Below are positions 8,464 through 15,202 of a stretch of DNA of 64,000 bases, in pieces. The first letter of the stretch is position 1. Each line of letters starts with the position of its first letter. Origin of the DNA: Sphingomonas sp. CL5.1 (GTDB taxonomy: Bacteria > Pseudomonadota > Alphaproteobacteria > Sphingomonadales > Sphingomonadaceae); the NCBI RefSeq assembly GCF_013344685.1, contig NZ_CP050137.1, positions 1,492,001 through 1,556,000 of the forward strand, read 5' to 3'. The translations under genes were made by a program, and so were the position numbers. The notes below the pieces were generated by a model. The model did not search any database and had not been told where the DNA came from. It saw only the letters and a program-made list of their open reading frames with translations.

Positions 8464-8478
8464 TGTCCGTTGAGGACA
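8464..8478. promoter_or_regulatory. TGTCC-N5-GGACA inverted repeat in the amyloid-operon leader
   Basis: TGTCC and GGACA repeat the half-sites of the dyad at 8350-8368 with a five-base spacer. The 8307-8565 stretch holds no gene; these dyads and the larger inverted repeat are its visible content. Confidence 0.4.
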
Positions 8479-8565
8479 GGCGACTCGGGGGCACCTCGGC
8501 ATAGGTCGACAGGCGTCAATGAACCCTTTCGCTGAAGCGACGAAGCATCATTGGGAGTGATAGCA

Positions 8566-9894
8566 ATGAAAACCAAGCTCTTGATCTCGACTTCTGCGGC
8601 AGCCCTGTTGCTGATTGGCGCGCCGGCATTCGCCGACGGAACCGCAGGCGCCGGCACATCGGCCGCCAATCAAGGCAGCCTCGCCACCGGCGACATTTCC
8701 GATAGTGGCAACACCTCGGGCAGCAATGTCGGCAACTCCAGCACGACCAACAACTCGACGACCAACGCGAACCTGAACACCAATCTCGCGAGCGGCAACA
8801 GCGCGAGCGACAGCTCGACGAACACCAGGACCGACACGATCGCCAGCGGCAACACGGCGACCGACAATTCGACCAACACCAAGACCACGAACCTCGCCAG
8901 CGGCAACACCACGGCGAGCGGCAACTCGGTCGGCAGCGGCAACACCGCCACCAACACCGACAATTCGACCAACACCAAGACCGCCACCATCGACAGCGGC
9001 AACACGGACAATTCGACCAACACCAAGACCACGAACCTCGCCAGCGGCAACACCACGGCAAGCGGTAATTCGGTCGGCAGCGGCAACACCGCCACCGACA
9101 ATTCGACCAACACCAAAACGAACACGATCGCGAGCGGCAACACCGCCACCGACAGTTCGACCAACACCAAGACCACGAACCTTGCGAGCGGCAACACCAC
9201 CGCCAGCGGCAATTCGGTCGGCAGCGGCAACACCAACACCGACAATTCGACCAACACCAAGACCGCGACGGTCGCCAGCGGCAATACGACCGCCAGCGGG
9301 AACACGGTGGCGAGCAACAACACCGACAATTCGACAAACACCAAGACCAACAATCTCGCCAGCAACAACACCACGGCGAGCGGGAACACGGTGGCCAGCG
9401 GCAACACGGTGGCCAGTGGCAACACCAGCAACACCACGACAAACCTGACGAAGAACGAGAACGATCAGCGCACGTTCAACAACAACGAGACCACCAACAC
9501 GTCGTTGACCAAGAACGAGAACGACCAGCGCACGTTCAACAACAACGAGACCACCAACACCGATAATTCGGTGAGCGTGGCCGACAGCGGCAACAACAGC
9601 GGCAACACGTCCGTCAGCTATGCGGCGACGAACAGCGTCGCGCCGACGTTCGCTTTCGGTGACGGCGCGCTGGTGGCGAGCGCCAACCTGTCCAACTCGG
9701 TGTCCGGCGTGAAGGTCTCCTTCTCCGGCATGGGCGGGCAGGCGGCGTCGGCCGACAACCACCTGTCGATCGAGGGCAGTTCGTTCCAGAACTTCGCCGG
9801 TATCCAGTCGATCAACCAGAACACCGGCGTGGGCGCCTCGCAGGCTTCCTCCGTCAGTGTCGCGGTTTCGACCCGCGATATCGCGATCCACTGA
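8566..9894 (+). CDS. Exported Asn/Thr/Ser/Gly repeat protein, candidate functional amyloid subunit
   Basis: A 442-residue protein with a clear signal peptide (MKTKLLISTSAAALLLIGAPAFA). Residues ~82-293 carry eight copies of the motif D(N/S)STNT(K/R)T joined by short and long SGNT-rich linkers in alternation. Then come two near-identical 20-residue units containing LTKNENDQRTFNNNETTN. The non-repetitive C-terminal ~110 residues include FQNFAGIQSINQNTGVGASQ, which resembles the end of FapB/FapC amyloid subunits of Pseudomonas. There are no cysteines and few aromatic residues. ATG at 8566 is preferred (GGGAGTGATAGC upstream) over TTG at 8551. With a C39 peptidase and a FapF-like pore downstream, the likely role is the main fibre subunit of an extracellular amyloid. 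That role is inferred from composition and context. Confidence 0.75.
   Translation: MKTKLLISTSAAALLLIGAPAFADGTAGAGTSAANQGSLATGDISDSGNTSGSNVGNSSTTNNSTTNANLNTNLASGNSASDSSTNTRTDTIASGNTATDNSTNTKTTNLASGNTTASGNSVGSGNTATNTDNSTNTKTATIDSGNTDNSTNTKTTNLASGNTTASGNSVGSGNTATDNSTNTKTNTIASGNTATDSSTNTKTTNLASGNTTASGNSVGSGNTNTDNSTNTKTATVASGNTTASGNTVASNNTDNSTNTKTNNLASNNTTASGNTVASGNTVASGNTSNTTTNLTKNENDQRTFNNNETTNTSLTKNENDQRTFNNNETTNTDNSVSVADSGNNSGNTSVSYAATNSVAPTFAFGDGALVASANLSNSVSGVKVSFSGMGGQAASADNHLSIEGSSFQNFAGIQSINQNTGVGASQASSVSVAVSTRDIAIH
8809..9444 (+). repeat. In-frame tandem repeats within the amyloid-like gene
   Basis: The DNA repeats units built on GACAATTCGACCAACACCAA. Units alternate between a short form (about 16-18 codons, ending IASGNT or similar) and a long form (about 30 codons, with LASGNTTASGNSVGSGNT), so the true period is a short+long pair of about 46-48 codons present nearly four times. 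Such repeats change copy number easily by slippage or recombination. Confidence 0.85.
9445..9564 (+). repeat. Direct duplication of a 60-base unit in the amyloid-like gene
   Basis: Two successive 60-base units encode nearly the same 20 residues (key residues KNENDQRTFNNNETTN). They are richer in charged residues than the preceding repeats and contain the only phenylalanine in the repetitive half, so they may form a linker or a separate fibre-core segment. Confidence 0.85.
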
Positions 9895-9954
9895 GGTGCC
9901 AGGGGCCGGCGGCGACCGTCGCCGGCCCATTCTTTCGATCGAGCGGAGGATAGC

Positions 9955-10287
9955 ATGTCCAGACTTGCTTTCGCCCTTGCGGTCATCGTGTCGGTGGCTC
10001 CGGCTTCCGCGCTTGCCCAGACCGCCTTCGACGCGGCGCCGATGAACGACGACACGTTGAAAGCCGTCGCGGGCCGCGAGGATATCGGCCAGGCCGCCTT
10101 CGCCAACCAGACCAACAATGTCAGCAACAACAGCGTGACGGGCAATTCCGTCACGGGCGCCGTGCGGATCGGCGACAACGCCTTCCAGAACATTTCCGGG
10201 CTGGCGGTGATCAACGTCAACAGCGGCAACAATGTCGCGATCAACAGCGCGATGAACGTCACCATCTCGCTCGCCCCCCGGAACTGA
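9955..10287 (+). CDS. Small exported protein of the amyloid-like locus (possible nucleator or minor subunit)
   Basis: A 110-residue protein with a signal peptide ending near ALAQ. After it comes NDDTLKAVAGRED, then an Asn/Ser/Val-rich stretch and a C-terminal FQNISGLAVINVNSGNNVAINSA. That tail matches the FQNFAGIQSINQNTGVG tail of the preceding repeat protein, so the two belong to one family. By analogy to fap operons it could be a nucleator like FapB or a minor subunit like FapE; sequence alone does not decide. The start has a strong GGAGGATAGC ribosome site. The gene is 60 bases after the repeat protein and probably in the same transcript. Confidence 0.7.
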   Translation: MSRLAFALAVIVSVAPASALAQTAFDAAPMNDDTLKAVAGREDIGQAAFANQTNNVSNNSVTGNSVTGAVRIGDNAFQNISGLAVINVNSGNNVAINSAMNVTISLAPRN

Positions 10288-10298
10288 CGGGGGCGGGG

Positions 10299-11018
10299 GT
10301 GACCGGGGGCCTGCGCCTCGCAGCATCGTCAGCCGGCCTCGCGGCCGGCTTGCTGTTGTCCGGCTGCTCCGCGCGGCTTTCCGGCGATCCCCATTTCATC
10401 AGCAGCGCCGTGCCCGGCGGCGAGTTCGTCGTGCCGGTCGCCTCGATGCAGGCGCGCCGTTTCAACACGGTGGTGCGCCAGCAATATGATTTCAGCTGCG
10501 GCTCCGCCGCGCTCGCCACCTTGCTGCGCTACCATTACGGCGACCCCCGGACCGAGGAGGACGTGTTCCGCGGCATGTGGCAGGATGGCGACCAGGCGCA
10601 GATCCGTCGGGTCGGCTTCTCCCTGCTCGACATGAAGCGCTATCTCGCCGCGCGGGGGCTGCGCGCCGACGGCTACAAGGTCGGCATCCAGGATATCGCG
10701 AAGCGCGGCATTCCGGGCATCGCGCTTATCACGGTGAAGAAATATCGCCATTTCGTCGTGCTCAAGGGCATCTCGAAGAACGAGGTGCTGCTCGGCGACC
10801 CCTCGCTCGGGTTGCGCACCATGCCGATCGCGGAGTTCGTCGCGGCGTGGAACGGCATCTATTTCGTGCTCAATTCGCGGCTCGATCTCGCGACGCACGC
10901 CTTCAACGTCCATACGCAATGGGCGAGCCTCGCCCGCGCGCCGACCGACGGCGCCTTCCTGCAACCGCTCAGCCAGCAGGCGCTCGCGCTTGCCGCGCCC
11001 TTCTACAGTGATTTCTGA
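10299..11018 (+). CDS. C39-family peptidase (FapD-like), exported
   Basis: A 239-residue peptidase-like protein. The papain-like C39 motif is intact: catalytic Cys in QYDFSCGSAALATLL, His in YRHFVVLKG and Asp in LLGDPSLG. The N-terminus is a signal sequence with a possible lipobox (LLSGC), so the enzyme would face the periplasm, unlike C39 domains fused to bacteriocin exporters. Fap operons encode the same kind of stand-alone C39 protein (FapD), required for fibre export. The GTG start at 10299 lies 11 bases after the previous stop. The following gene begins two bases after its stop, which indicates a tight operon. Confidence 0.88.
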   Translation: MTGGLRLAASSAGLAAGLLLSGCSARLSGDPHFISSAVPGGEFVVPVASMQARRFNTVVRQQYDFSCGSAALATLLRYHYGDPRTEEDVFRGMWQDGDQAQIRRVGFSLLDMKRYLAARGLRADGYKVGIQDIAKRGIPGIALITVKKYRHFVVLKGISKNEVLLGDPSLGLRTMPIAEFVAAWNGIYFVLNSRLDLATHAFNVHTQWASLARAPTDGAFLQPLSQQALALAAPFYSDF

Positions 11019-11020
11019 CG

Positions 11021-11788
11021 ATGTGCGTGCGGCGCATCCTGACCGGGCTGGCGATCGCCACCGCGATGCTCGTCGGCAGGCCGGCCTCGGCGGAGGCGGC
11101 GTTCGACAATCCGGTCGACGACGCGACGCTCGCGAGCAGCTACGGCAAGTTCCTCGCGCCGGGCGGCATCGATCTGGCGATGAGCGTCCAGTCGAGCACC
11201 ACGGTCAACGGCAACCTCGTGCTGCGCTCGGTGTTCAGCGTCGATCGCGGGCCGGGGACGCTCCAGGTGTTCGCGCCGCCCAGCGGCAGCAGCGGGCCGG
11301 AGGTTTCGCTTTCCGCCGCCGCGGGGACCGGCAACGTCCAGTCGAACATGAGCGGCAGCCAGGGCGTTTCCGTCTCGGTCGATCGCGCCACCGGCACGAC
11401 CATCATCCAGCCGACCCATGGCTCCGCCGTCACGCCGGTCGTGTCGGTCAACAGCGCGCAGATCTCCGTCGCGGCACCCGCCGACAACAGCGGGCTGGTG
11501 CAGGTCACGCCCGCCGCCGCCGGGGTCGAGACGGGCGCGGGCGTGGTGTCGGTCACCGCGGTGGCGGCGGGCGCGCGCGTGACGCTCGACGGCGCCGGGT
11601 TCAGCATCAGCCATCTGGTCGGCGCGGCGACCGGCGCGGTGATCGCCAACACCGCCAACGATCGCGTCATCGACACGGTGACCAACGTGCAGATCGATCT
11701 CCACAATGCGCAGGCGATGGCGCTCGGCTCGGCGATGCTGCGCGTGGATTCGCTGGTGAGCGCGGCGACGCGCGCGATGTTCCATTGA
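11021..11788 (+). CDS. Exported protein of unknown function in the amyloid-like locus
   Basis: A 255-residue protein with a signal peptide (ending near RPASAEA). The mature N-terminus has DDATLASSYGKFLAPGGIDLAMS followed by VNGNLVLRS. The rest is Ala/Val/Gly/Ser rich, predicted beta-prone and almost devoid of cysteine. The DDATL motif right after the signal echoes NDDTL in the small protein two genes upstream. No known domain is recognised. Position between the C39 peptidase and the outer-membrane pore is where Pseudomonas has fapE, so a secreted minor component or export factor is a reasonable but unproven guess. Confidence 0.6.
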   Translation: MCVRRILTGLAIATAMLVGRPASAEAAFDNPVDDATLASSYGKFLAPGGIDLAMSVQSSTTVNGNLVLRSVFSVDRGPGTLQVFAPPSGSSGPEVSLSAAAGTGNVQSNMSGSQGVSVSVDRATGTTIIQPTHGSAVTPVVSVNSAQISVAAPADNSGLVQVTPAAAGVETGAGVVSVTAVAAGARVTLDGAGFSISHLVGAATGAVIANTANDRVIDTVTNVQIDLHNAQAMALGSAMLRVDSLVSAATRAMFH

Positions 11789-11804
11789 CGTCAGGGGAGT
11801 GGGC

Positions 11805-13136
11805 ATGAACTGGAAAGGCTGTGCGCTGGCCGCCGTGATGATCGTATCGGCCACCCCCGCCAGCGCCGCGCCGGTGAGCGCGCTCACCAGATTACGAGCG
11901 GAGCTGGCGGCGGCGAAGGCGCAGATCACCGCGCAGCAGCAGGAGCTGGAGGCGCAGGAGAAGCGTCTCCGCTCGATCGAGGAGCGCCTTTCCGTGCCTG
12001 GTGAAGTCGTCACCGCCGCCGCTCTCCCGGCCGGCGTCGCGCAAGCGCCGGTGGCGGCGGCGGCTCCCTCGCCCGCCGGGGGCGGTTCCCCCGCGTCGGG
12101 CGAGGTGGCCGCCGCGCAGCAGCCGCACGCGCCGATCGAGCGCGTCGGGCAGGCCGCGCCGAACAGCGACCGGCCGCCCGAGGTGGCGGTGCTGGGGACC
12201 GAGGGGTCGGTCGTCACGCGCAAGGGCCAGCTCACCACCGAGTTCGGCCTCGAATATGCCCGCGCCGACCGCAACCAGGCGCTGTTCCGCGGCATCGAGC
12301 TGGTCGAATCCGTGCTGGTCGGCGTGTTCAACATCAGCCAGAGCCGGCAGGATATCGTCACCGCCTCGGGCGCGCTGCGCTATGGCATCACCGACAAGCT
12401 GGAGCTGGGCGTGCGCGTGCCCTTCGTTCACCGTTCGGACAATCTCGTCACCACGCCGATCGGCCAGAACAACGATACCGAATCGGTGGTCGCCGCGCAG
12501 GGCAACAGCCTTGGTGATATCGAGATGACCGCGCGCTACCAGTTCCTCGGTGCGCATGGCGGCTGGCCGTATCTGATCGGCAACCTGCAAGTCGTCGCGC
12601 CCACCGGCACCAATCCCTTCACCCTGCCGCGCACCGCGACCGGCGAGGAGAAGGAGGCCGCGACCGGCGCCGGCTTCTGGGGCGTGACGCCGAGCATCAC
12701 CGCGATCCTGCCGACCGATCCGGCGGTGCTGTTCGGCACCCTGGGCTATACCAAGAACTTCGGCCGCAGTTTCAACACCCAGATCGGCTCGGTCGTGATC
12801 GACCGGGTCAATCCGGGCGACGGCATCTCGTTCAGCGGCGGCATCGGCATCTCGCTCAACCAGCGCACCTCGATCAACCTTGGCTATGCGCATACCTGGG
12901 CGTTTGGCACGCGGACGTTCAGCCATCTGCTCAACCCGTCGAACAATCCCGACCTGAACGGCGAGCTTCAGCAGGTTTCGCGCGATCTCCAGATCGGCCG
13001 CTTCCTGTTCGGCATGACCTATCGCGTGAGCGACCGGGCGAGCCTCAACTGGTCGGTCGAGGTGGGAGCGACGCAGGACGCGCCCGATCTCCGTACCTCG
13101 ATACGCATACCCCTCGTCCTCTTCACCGGCGGCTAG
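11805..13136 (+). CDS. FapF-like outer-membrane transporter with N-terminal coiled coil
   Basis: A 443-residue protein with three parts: a signal peptide (ending ATPASAA), a coiled coil at about residues 28-62 (LRAELAAAKAQITAQQQELE and on), and, after a Pro/Ala-rich linker, a beta-barrel of about 310 residues starting at VAVLGTEGSVVTRKGQL. The barrel contains FRGIELVESVLVG and LRYGITDKLELGVRVPF, typical of the FapF / phenol-degradation MetA-like transporter family. FapF is the trimeric pore that exports amyloid subunits, with the coiled coil acting as a plug. ATG at 11805 follows AGGGGAGTGGGC. It closes the operon. Confidence 0.82.
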   Translation: MNWKGCALAAVMIVSATPASAAPVSALTRLRAELAAAKAQITAQQQELEAQEKRLRSIEERLSVPGEVVTAAALPAGVAQAPVAAAAPSPAGGGSPASGEVAAAQQPHAPIERVGQAAPNSDRPPEVAVLGTEGSVVTRKGQLTTEFGLEYARADRNQALFRGIELVESVLVGVFNISQSRQDIVTASGALRYGITDKLELGVRVPFVHRSDNLVTTPIGQNNDTESVVAAQGNSLGDIEMTARYQFLGAHGGWPYLIGNLQVVAPTGTNPFTLPRTATGEEKEAATGAGFWGVTPSITAILPTDPAVLFGTLGYTKNFGRSFNTQIGSVVIDRVNPGDGISFSGGIGISLNQRTSINLGYAHTWAFGTRTFSHLLNPSNNPDLNGELQQVSRDLQIGRFLFGMTYRVSDRASLNWSVEVGATQDAPDLRTSIRIPLVLFTGG

Positions 13137-13328
13137 CTAGAGCGCGCGGAGACGAGCCGGGCGCGTCACCATCGGCGACTGCTGGGCGCCGCCGGGTTGC
13201 TCCGCGATGTTCCCGGTATGGAGAAGTTCGTAGGGCCAGCGGGCATCCTCAGCAATAAAAAGCGCGGCCGCGCGACGGAAATATGAACCGCTTGCGTTGA
13301 AGTGGCATTCGTAAGCCGGAGGCCAGCG

Positions 13329-13721
13329 ATGACGCCATCGTCCCTGTTTGTCGTGTCCCTCGCTCTGGCTACGCCCGCGCTGGCGCAGTCCGCCCCGCCG
13401 ATCGCCGGCGGGATGACGCTCGATCGCTTCGTCGCGCGGCAGACCGAACGCATCATGGCCGCCGACACCGATGGCGACGGACGCGTCAGCAAGGCGGAGA
13501 TGCAGTCGCTGGCCGGTCGCGGCGGCCGTGACCCGGCGCGAATGTTCGATCGGATGGACACCAATCATGACGGCTATCTCGATCGTGACGAGATCCGCGC
13601 GGCGCTCACCGCGCGGTTCCATCGCATGGACCGCAACGGCGACGGTGTGCTGGGCGCTGACGAGAGGATGGCGCGGCGCGGCGCGAAAGCCGCCGGTAAT
13701 CCCGCGACGCCACAACCCTGA
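13329..13721 (+). CDS. Exported EF-hand calcium-binding protein
   Basis: A 130-residue protein with a signal peptide (MTPSSLFVVSLALATPALAQ) and three EF-hand loops: DTDGDGRVSKAE, DTNHDGYLDRDE and DRNGDGVLGADE. All have the acidic positions 1, 3, 5 and 12 needed for calcium. It is a likely periplasmic calcium binder. The ATG is chosen because CGGAGG precedes it; a GTG nine codons upstream is in frame. It stands just before an ECF sigma factor, with 40 bases between them, so it may belong to the same stress-response unit. Confidence 0.85.
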   Translation: MTPSSLFVVSLALATPALAQSAPPIAGGMTLDRFVARQTERIMAADTDGDGRVSKAEMQSLAGRGGRDPARMFDRMDTNHDGYLDRDEIRAALTARFHRMDRNGDGVLGADERMARRGAKAAGNPATPQP

Positions 13722-13761
13722 ATCGGATATGCGGGTGCGGTGACGGCGGAGCCGAAATCGA

Positions 13762-14316
13762 TTGGGCGAGACGGATCCCGATGCAGAGCTGGTGCGGCGT
13801 GTCGGCCAGGGCGACGAGGCGGCGGCGCGCCTGCTCGTTTCGGCCAAGCTGCCGCGCGTGCTGGCGCTGGCGCGGCGCATGACCGGCGAACGCGGAGAAG
13901 CGGAGGACATCGCGCAGGAGGTGTTCCTGCGGGTATGGCGGCACGCGCGGCGCTGGCGGCCCGGCGCGGCGCGTTTCGATACCTGGCTGCATGTGGTGAC
14001 GCTCAACCTTTGCCGCGACCGGCTGCGCCGCCGCCGCGAGACGACCATGCCGACGCTGCCGGAGGTGGCCGATCCCGCGCCGGACGCCGCGCGCGCGCTG
14101 GACGAGTCGGCGCGCGGCCGCGCGGTCGCCGCCGCGATCGCCGCCTTGCCGGAACGCCAGCGCGAGGCGATCCTGCTCGTCCATTATCAGGATATGACCA
14201 ACATCGCCGCCGCTGAGGCTCTGTCGGTGAGCGTGGAGGCGCTCGAAAGCCTGCTGGCGCGGGGCCGGCGGGCGTTGCGGGAGCATTTCAGGAACCAGGA
14301 GGCGCGTGATGACTGA
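13762..14316 (+). CDS. ECF-type RNA polymerase sigma factor
   Basis: A 184-residue sigma-70 family protein with the two ECF domains. Region 2 shows EDIAQEVFLRVWRHA and RFDTWLHVVTLNLCRDRLRR; region 4 shows LPERQREAILLVHYQDMTNIAAAEALSVSVEALESLLARGR. Start is a TTG, giving MGETDPDAELVRRVGQGDEAAAR, the usual ECF N-terminus. Its stop overlaps the next gene, which has the look of an anti-sigma factor. It probably directs its own operon and envelope or metal stress genes; no matching promoter motif was searched for. Confidence 0.9.
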   Translation: MGETDPDAELVRRVGQGDEAAARLLVSAKLPRVLALARRMTGERGEAEDIAQEVFLRVWRHARRWRPGAARFDTWLHVVTLNLCRDRLRRRRETTMPTLPEVADPAPDAARALDESARGRAVAAAIAALPERQREAILLVHYQDMTNIAAAEALSVSVEALESLLARGRRALREHFRNQEARDD

Positions 14317-14698
14317 TCCCTTGTCCGTGGCGTGTTTCCGGGCGCTGGCCGAGGCGTACGGCGCGATCGACCGCTGGCCGGCGGCGCTGCGCGAGGAGGG
14401 GCTTCGCATGGCTGGCCGGCCCGAGCTGGCGGCGATCGTCGCCGAGGCGGCTTCGCTCGACGCCCGGCTCGATTCGTGGAGCAGCCCGGCGCCCTCCGCC
14501 GCGTTGCGCGCGGCGATCCTCGGGCAGCGCCGGCGACGCCTCCGCCGGCGGCTGCGACTATGGTGGTCGGCGATCGGGGTGGCGACCGCGCTGGCCGGCG
14601 CGGCGACCGGATCGCTCGCCATCGCCGCGATGCCGGCCGATCATCATCCGTTCGGGGACGATACCGCCTTCGGCAATGTTTCCATGCGGGAGGAATGA
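14309..14698 (+). CDS. Probable membrane anti-sigma factor
   Basis: A 129-residue protein with one hydrophobic segment near residues 87-107 (SAIGVATALAGAATGSLAIA), a mostly helical cytoplasmic N-terminus and a short exported tail. It overlaps the ECF sigma gene by eight bases and follows AGGAGG. Size, topology and position fit an anti-sigma factor, but no zinc-binding anti-sigma motif (HxxxCxxC) is visible, so this is inferred from context. Confidence 0.55.
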   Translation: MTDPLSVACFRALAEAYGAIDRWPAALREEGLRMAGRPELAAIVAEAASLDARLDSWSSPAPSAALRAAILGQRRRRLRRRLRLWWSAIGVATALAGAATGSLAIAAMPADHHPFGDDTAFGNVSMREE

Positions 14699-15142
14699 AT
14701 GTCGCTCCGCACGCTCAAGGCGATCTGCGCCGTTTCGATCCTCCTCAATATCTTCCTGATCGCCGGGGTGGCGGCCAGCTTGTTGTGGGTCCGCGCGCAG
14801 CGGCCGATGATCGGCGCGGGGGCGATGCGTATCGCCGGGGCGGAGCTGCCCAAGGCGGAGCGGCGCGCCTTCCGCCAGGCGCTGCGTGCCGCCCGGCGCG
14901 AGGCCGCGCCGCTGGCAGCGACCGACCGGCAGGCGCGGCGGGAAGCGGCCGCGCTGCTGCGCGCGCCGACCGTCGATCCGGCGGCGCTGGCGGCGGCGCT
15001 CGGCCGCGTGCGGGATGCCGACCTCGCGGTGCGTGCGCAGATCGAGAACGGCGTTGCCGGCTTCGTCGCCAACCTGCCGCAGGCTGACCGGGCGCGTCTC
15101 GCCGACAGTCTCGAACGACGCGGCGCGCGGCGGCAACGATAG
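14699..15142 (+). CDS. Periplasmic heavy-metal sensor-like protein
   Basis: A 147-residue protein anchored by one N-terminal helix (AVSILLNIFLIAGVAASLLW) with a helical periplasmic domain rich in Arg and Ala. The pattern LPKAERRAFRQALRAARREA and RQARREAAALLRAPTVDP fits the periplasmic heavy-metal sensor (Metal_resist, CnrX/CpxP-like) family. It starts one base after the preceding stop and ends the sigma/anti-sigma operon. It may control release of the sigma factor in response to metals, by analogy with CnrYXH, although metal ligands are not obvious. Confidence 0.65.
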   Translation: MSLRTLKAICAVSILLNIFLIAGVAASLLWVRAQRPMIGAGAMRIAGAELPKAERRAFRQALRAARREAAPLAATDRQARREAAALLRAPTVDPAALAAALGRVRDADLAVRAQIENGVAGFVANLPQADRARLADSLERRGARRQR

Positions 15143-15202
15143 CGCGACGGAATCCGCCGCCGCGCGCGTTCAACCGGATGAGTCGGCCGCAAAGGTAACG
15201 CC

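Noticed and set aside
8307..8565. A known riboswitch in the amyloid-operon leader
   Set aside because: The inverted repeats do not match the core of any riboswitch class I can recognise, so only the dyads are reported.
8809..9564. The regular repeats as a possible CRISPR array
   Set aside because: Units are in frame, vary in length by whole codons, and have no unique spacers, so they are protein-coding repeats.
8548..10326. A 592-codon minus-strand frame of Val/Gly/Arg repeats opposite the amyloid-like gene
   Set aside because: It mirrors the plus-strand repeats. The plus strand has a signal peptide, ribosome site and operon context; the minus frame has none.
13137..14048. Minus-strand frame covering the EF-hand and sigma-factor genes
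   Set aside because: It is antisense to an EF-hand protein and an ECF sigma factor with clear motifs; it has no recognisable product.
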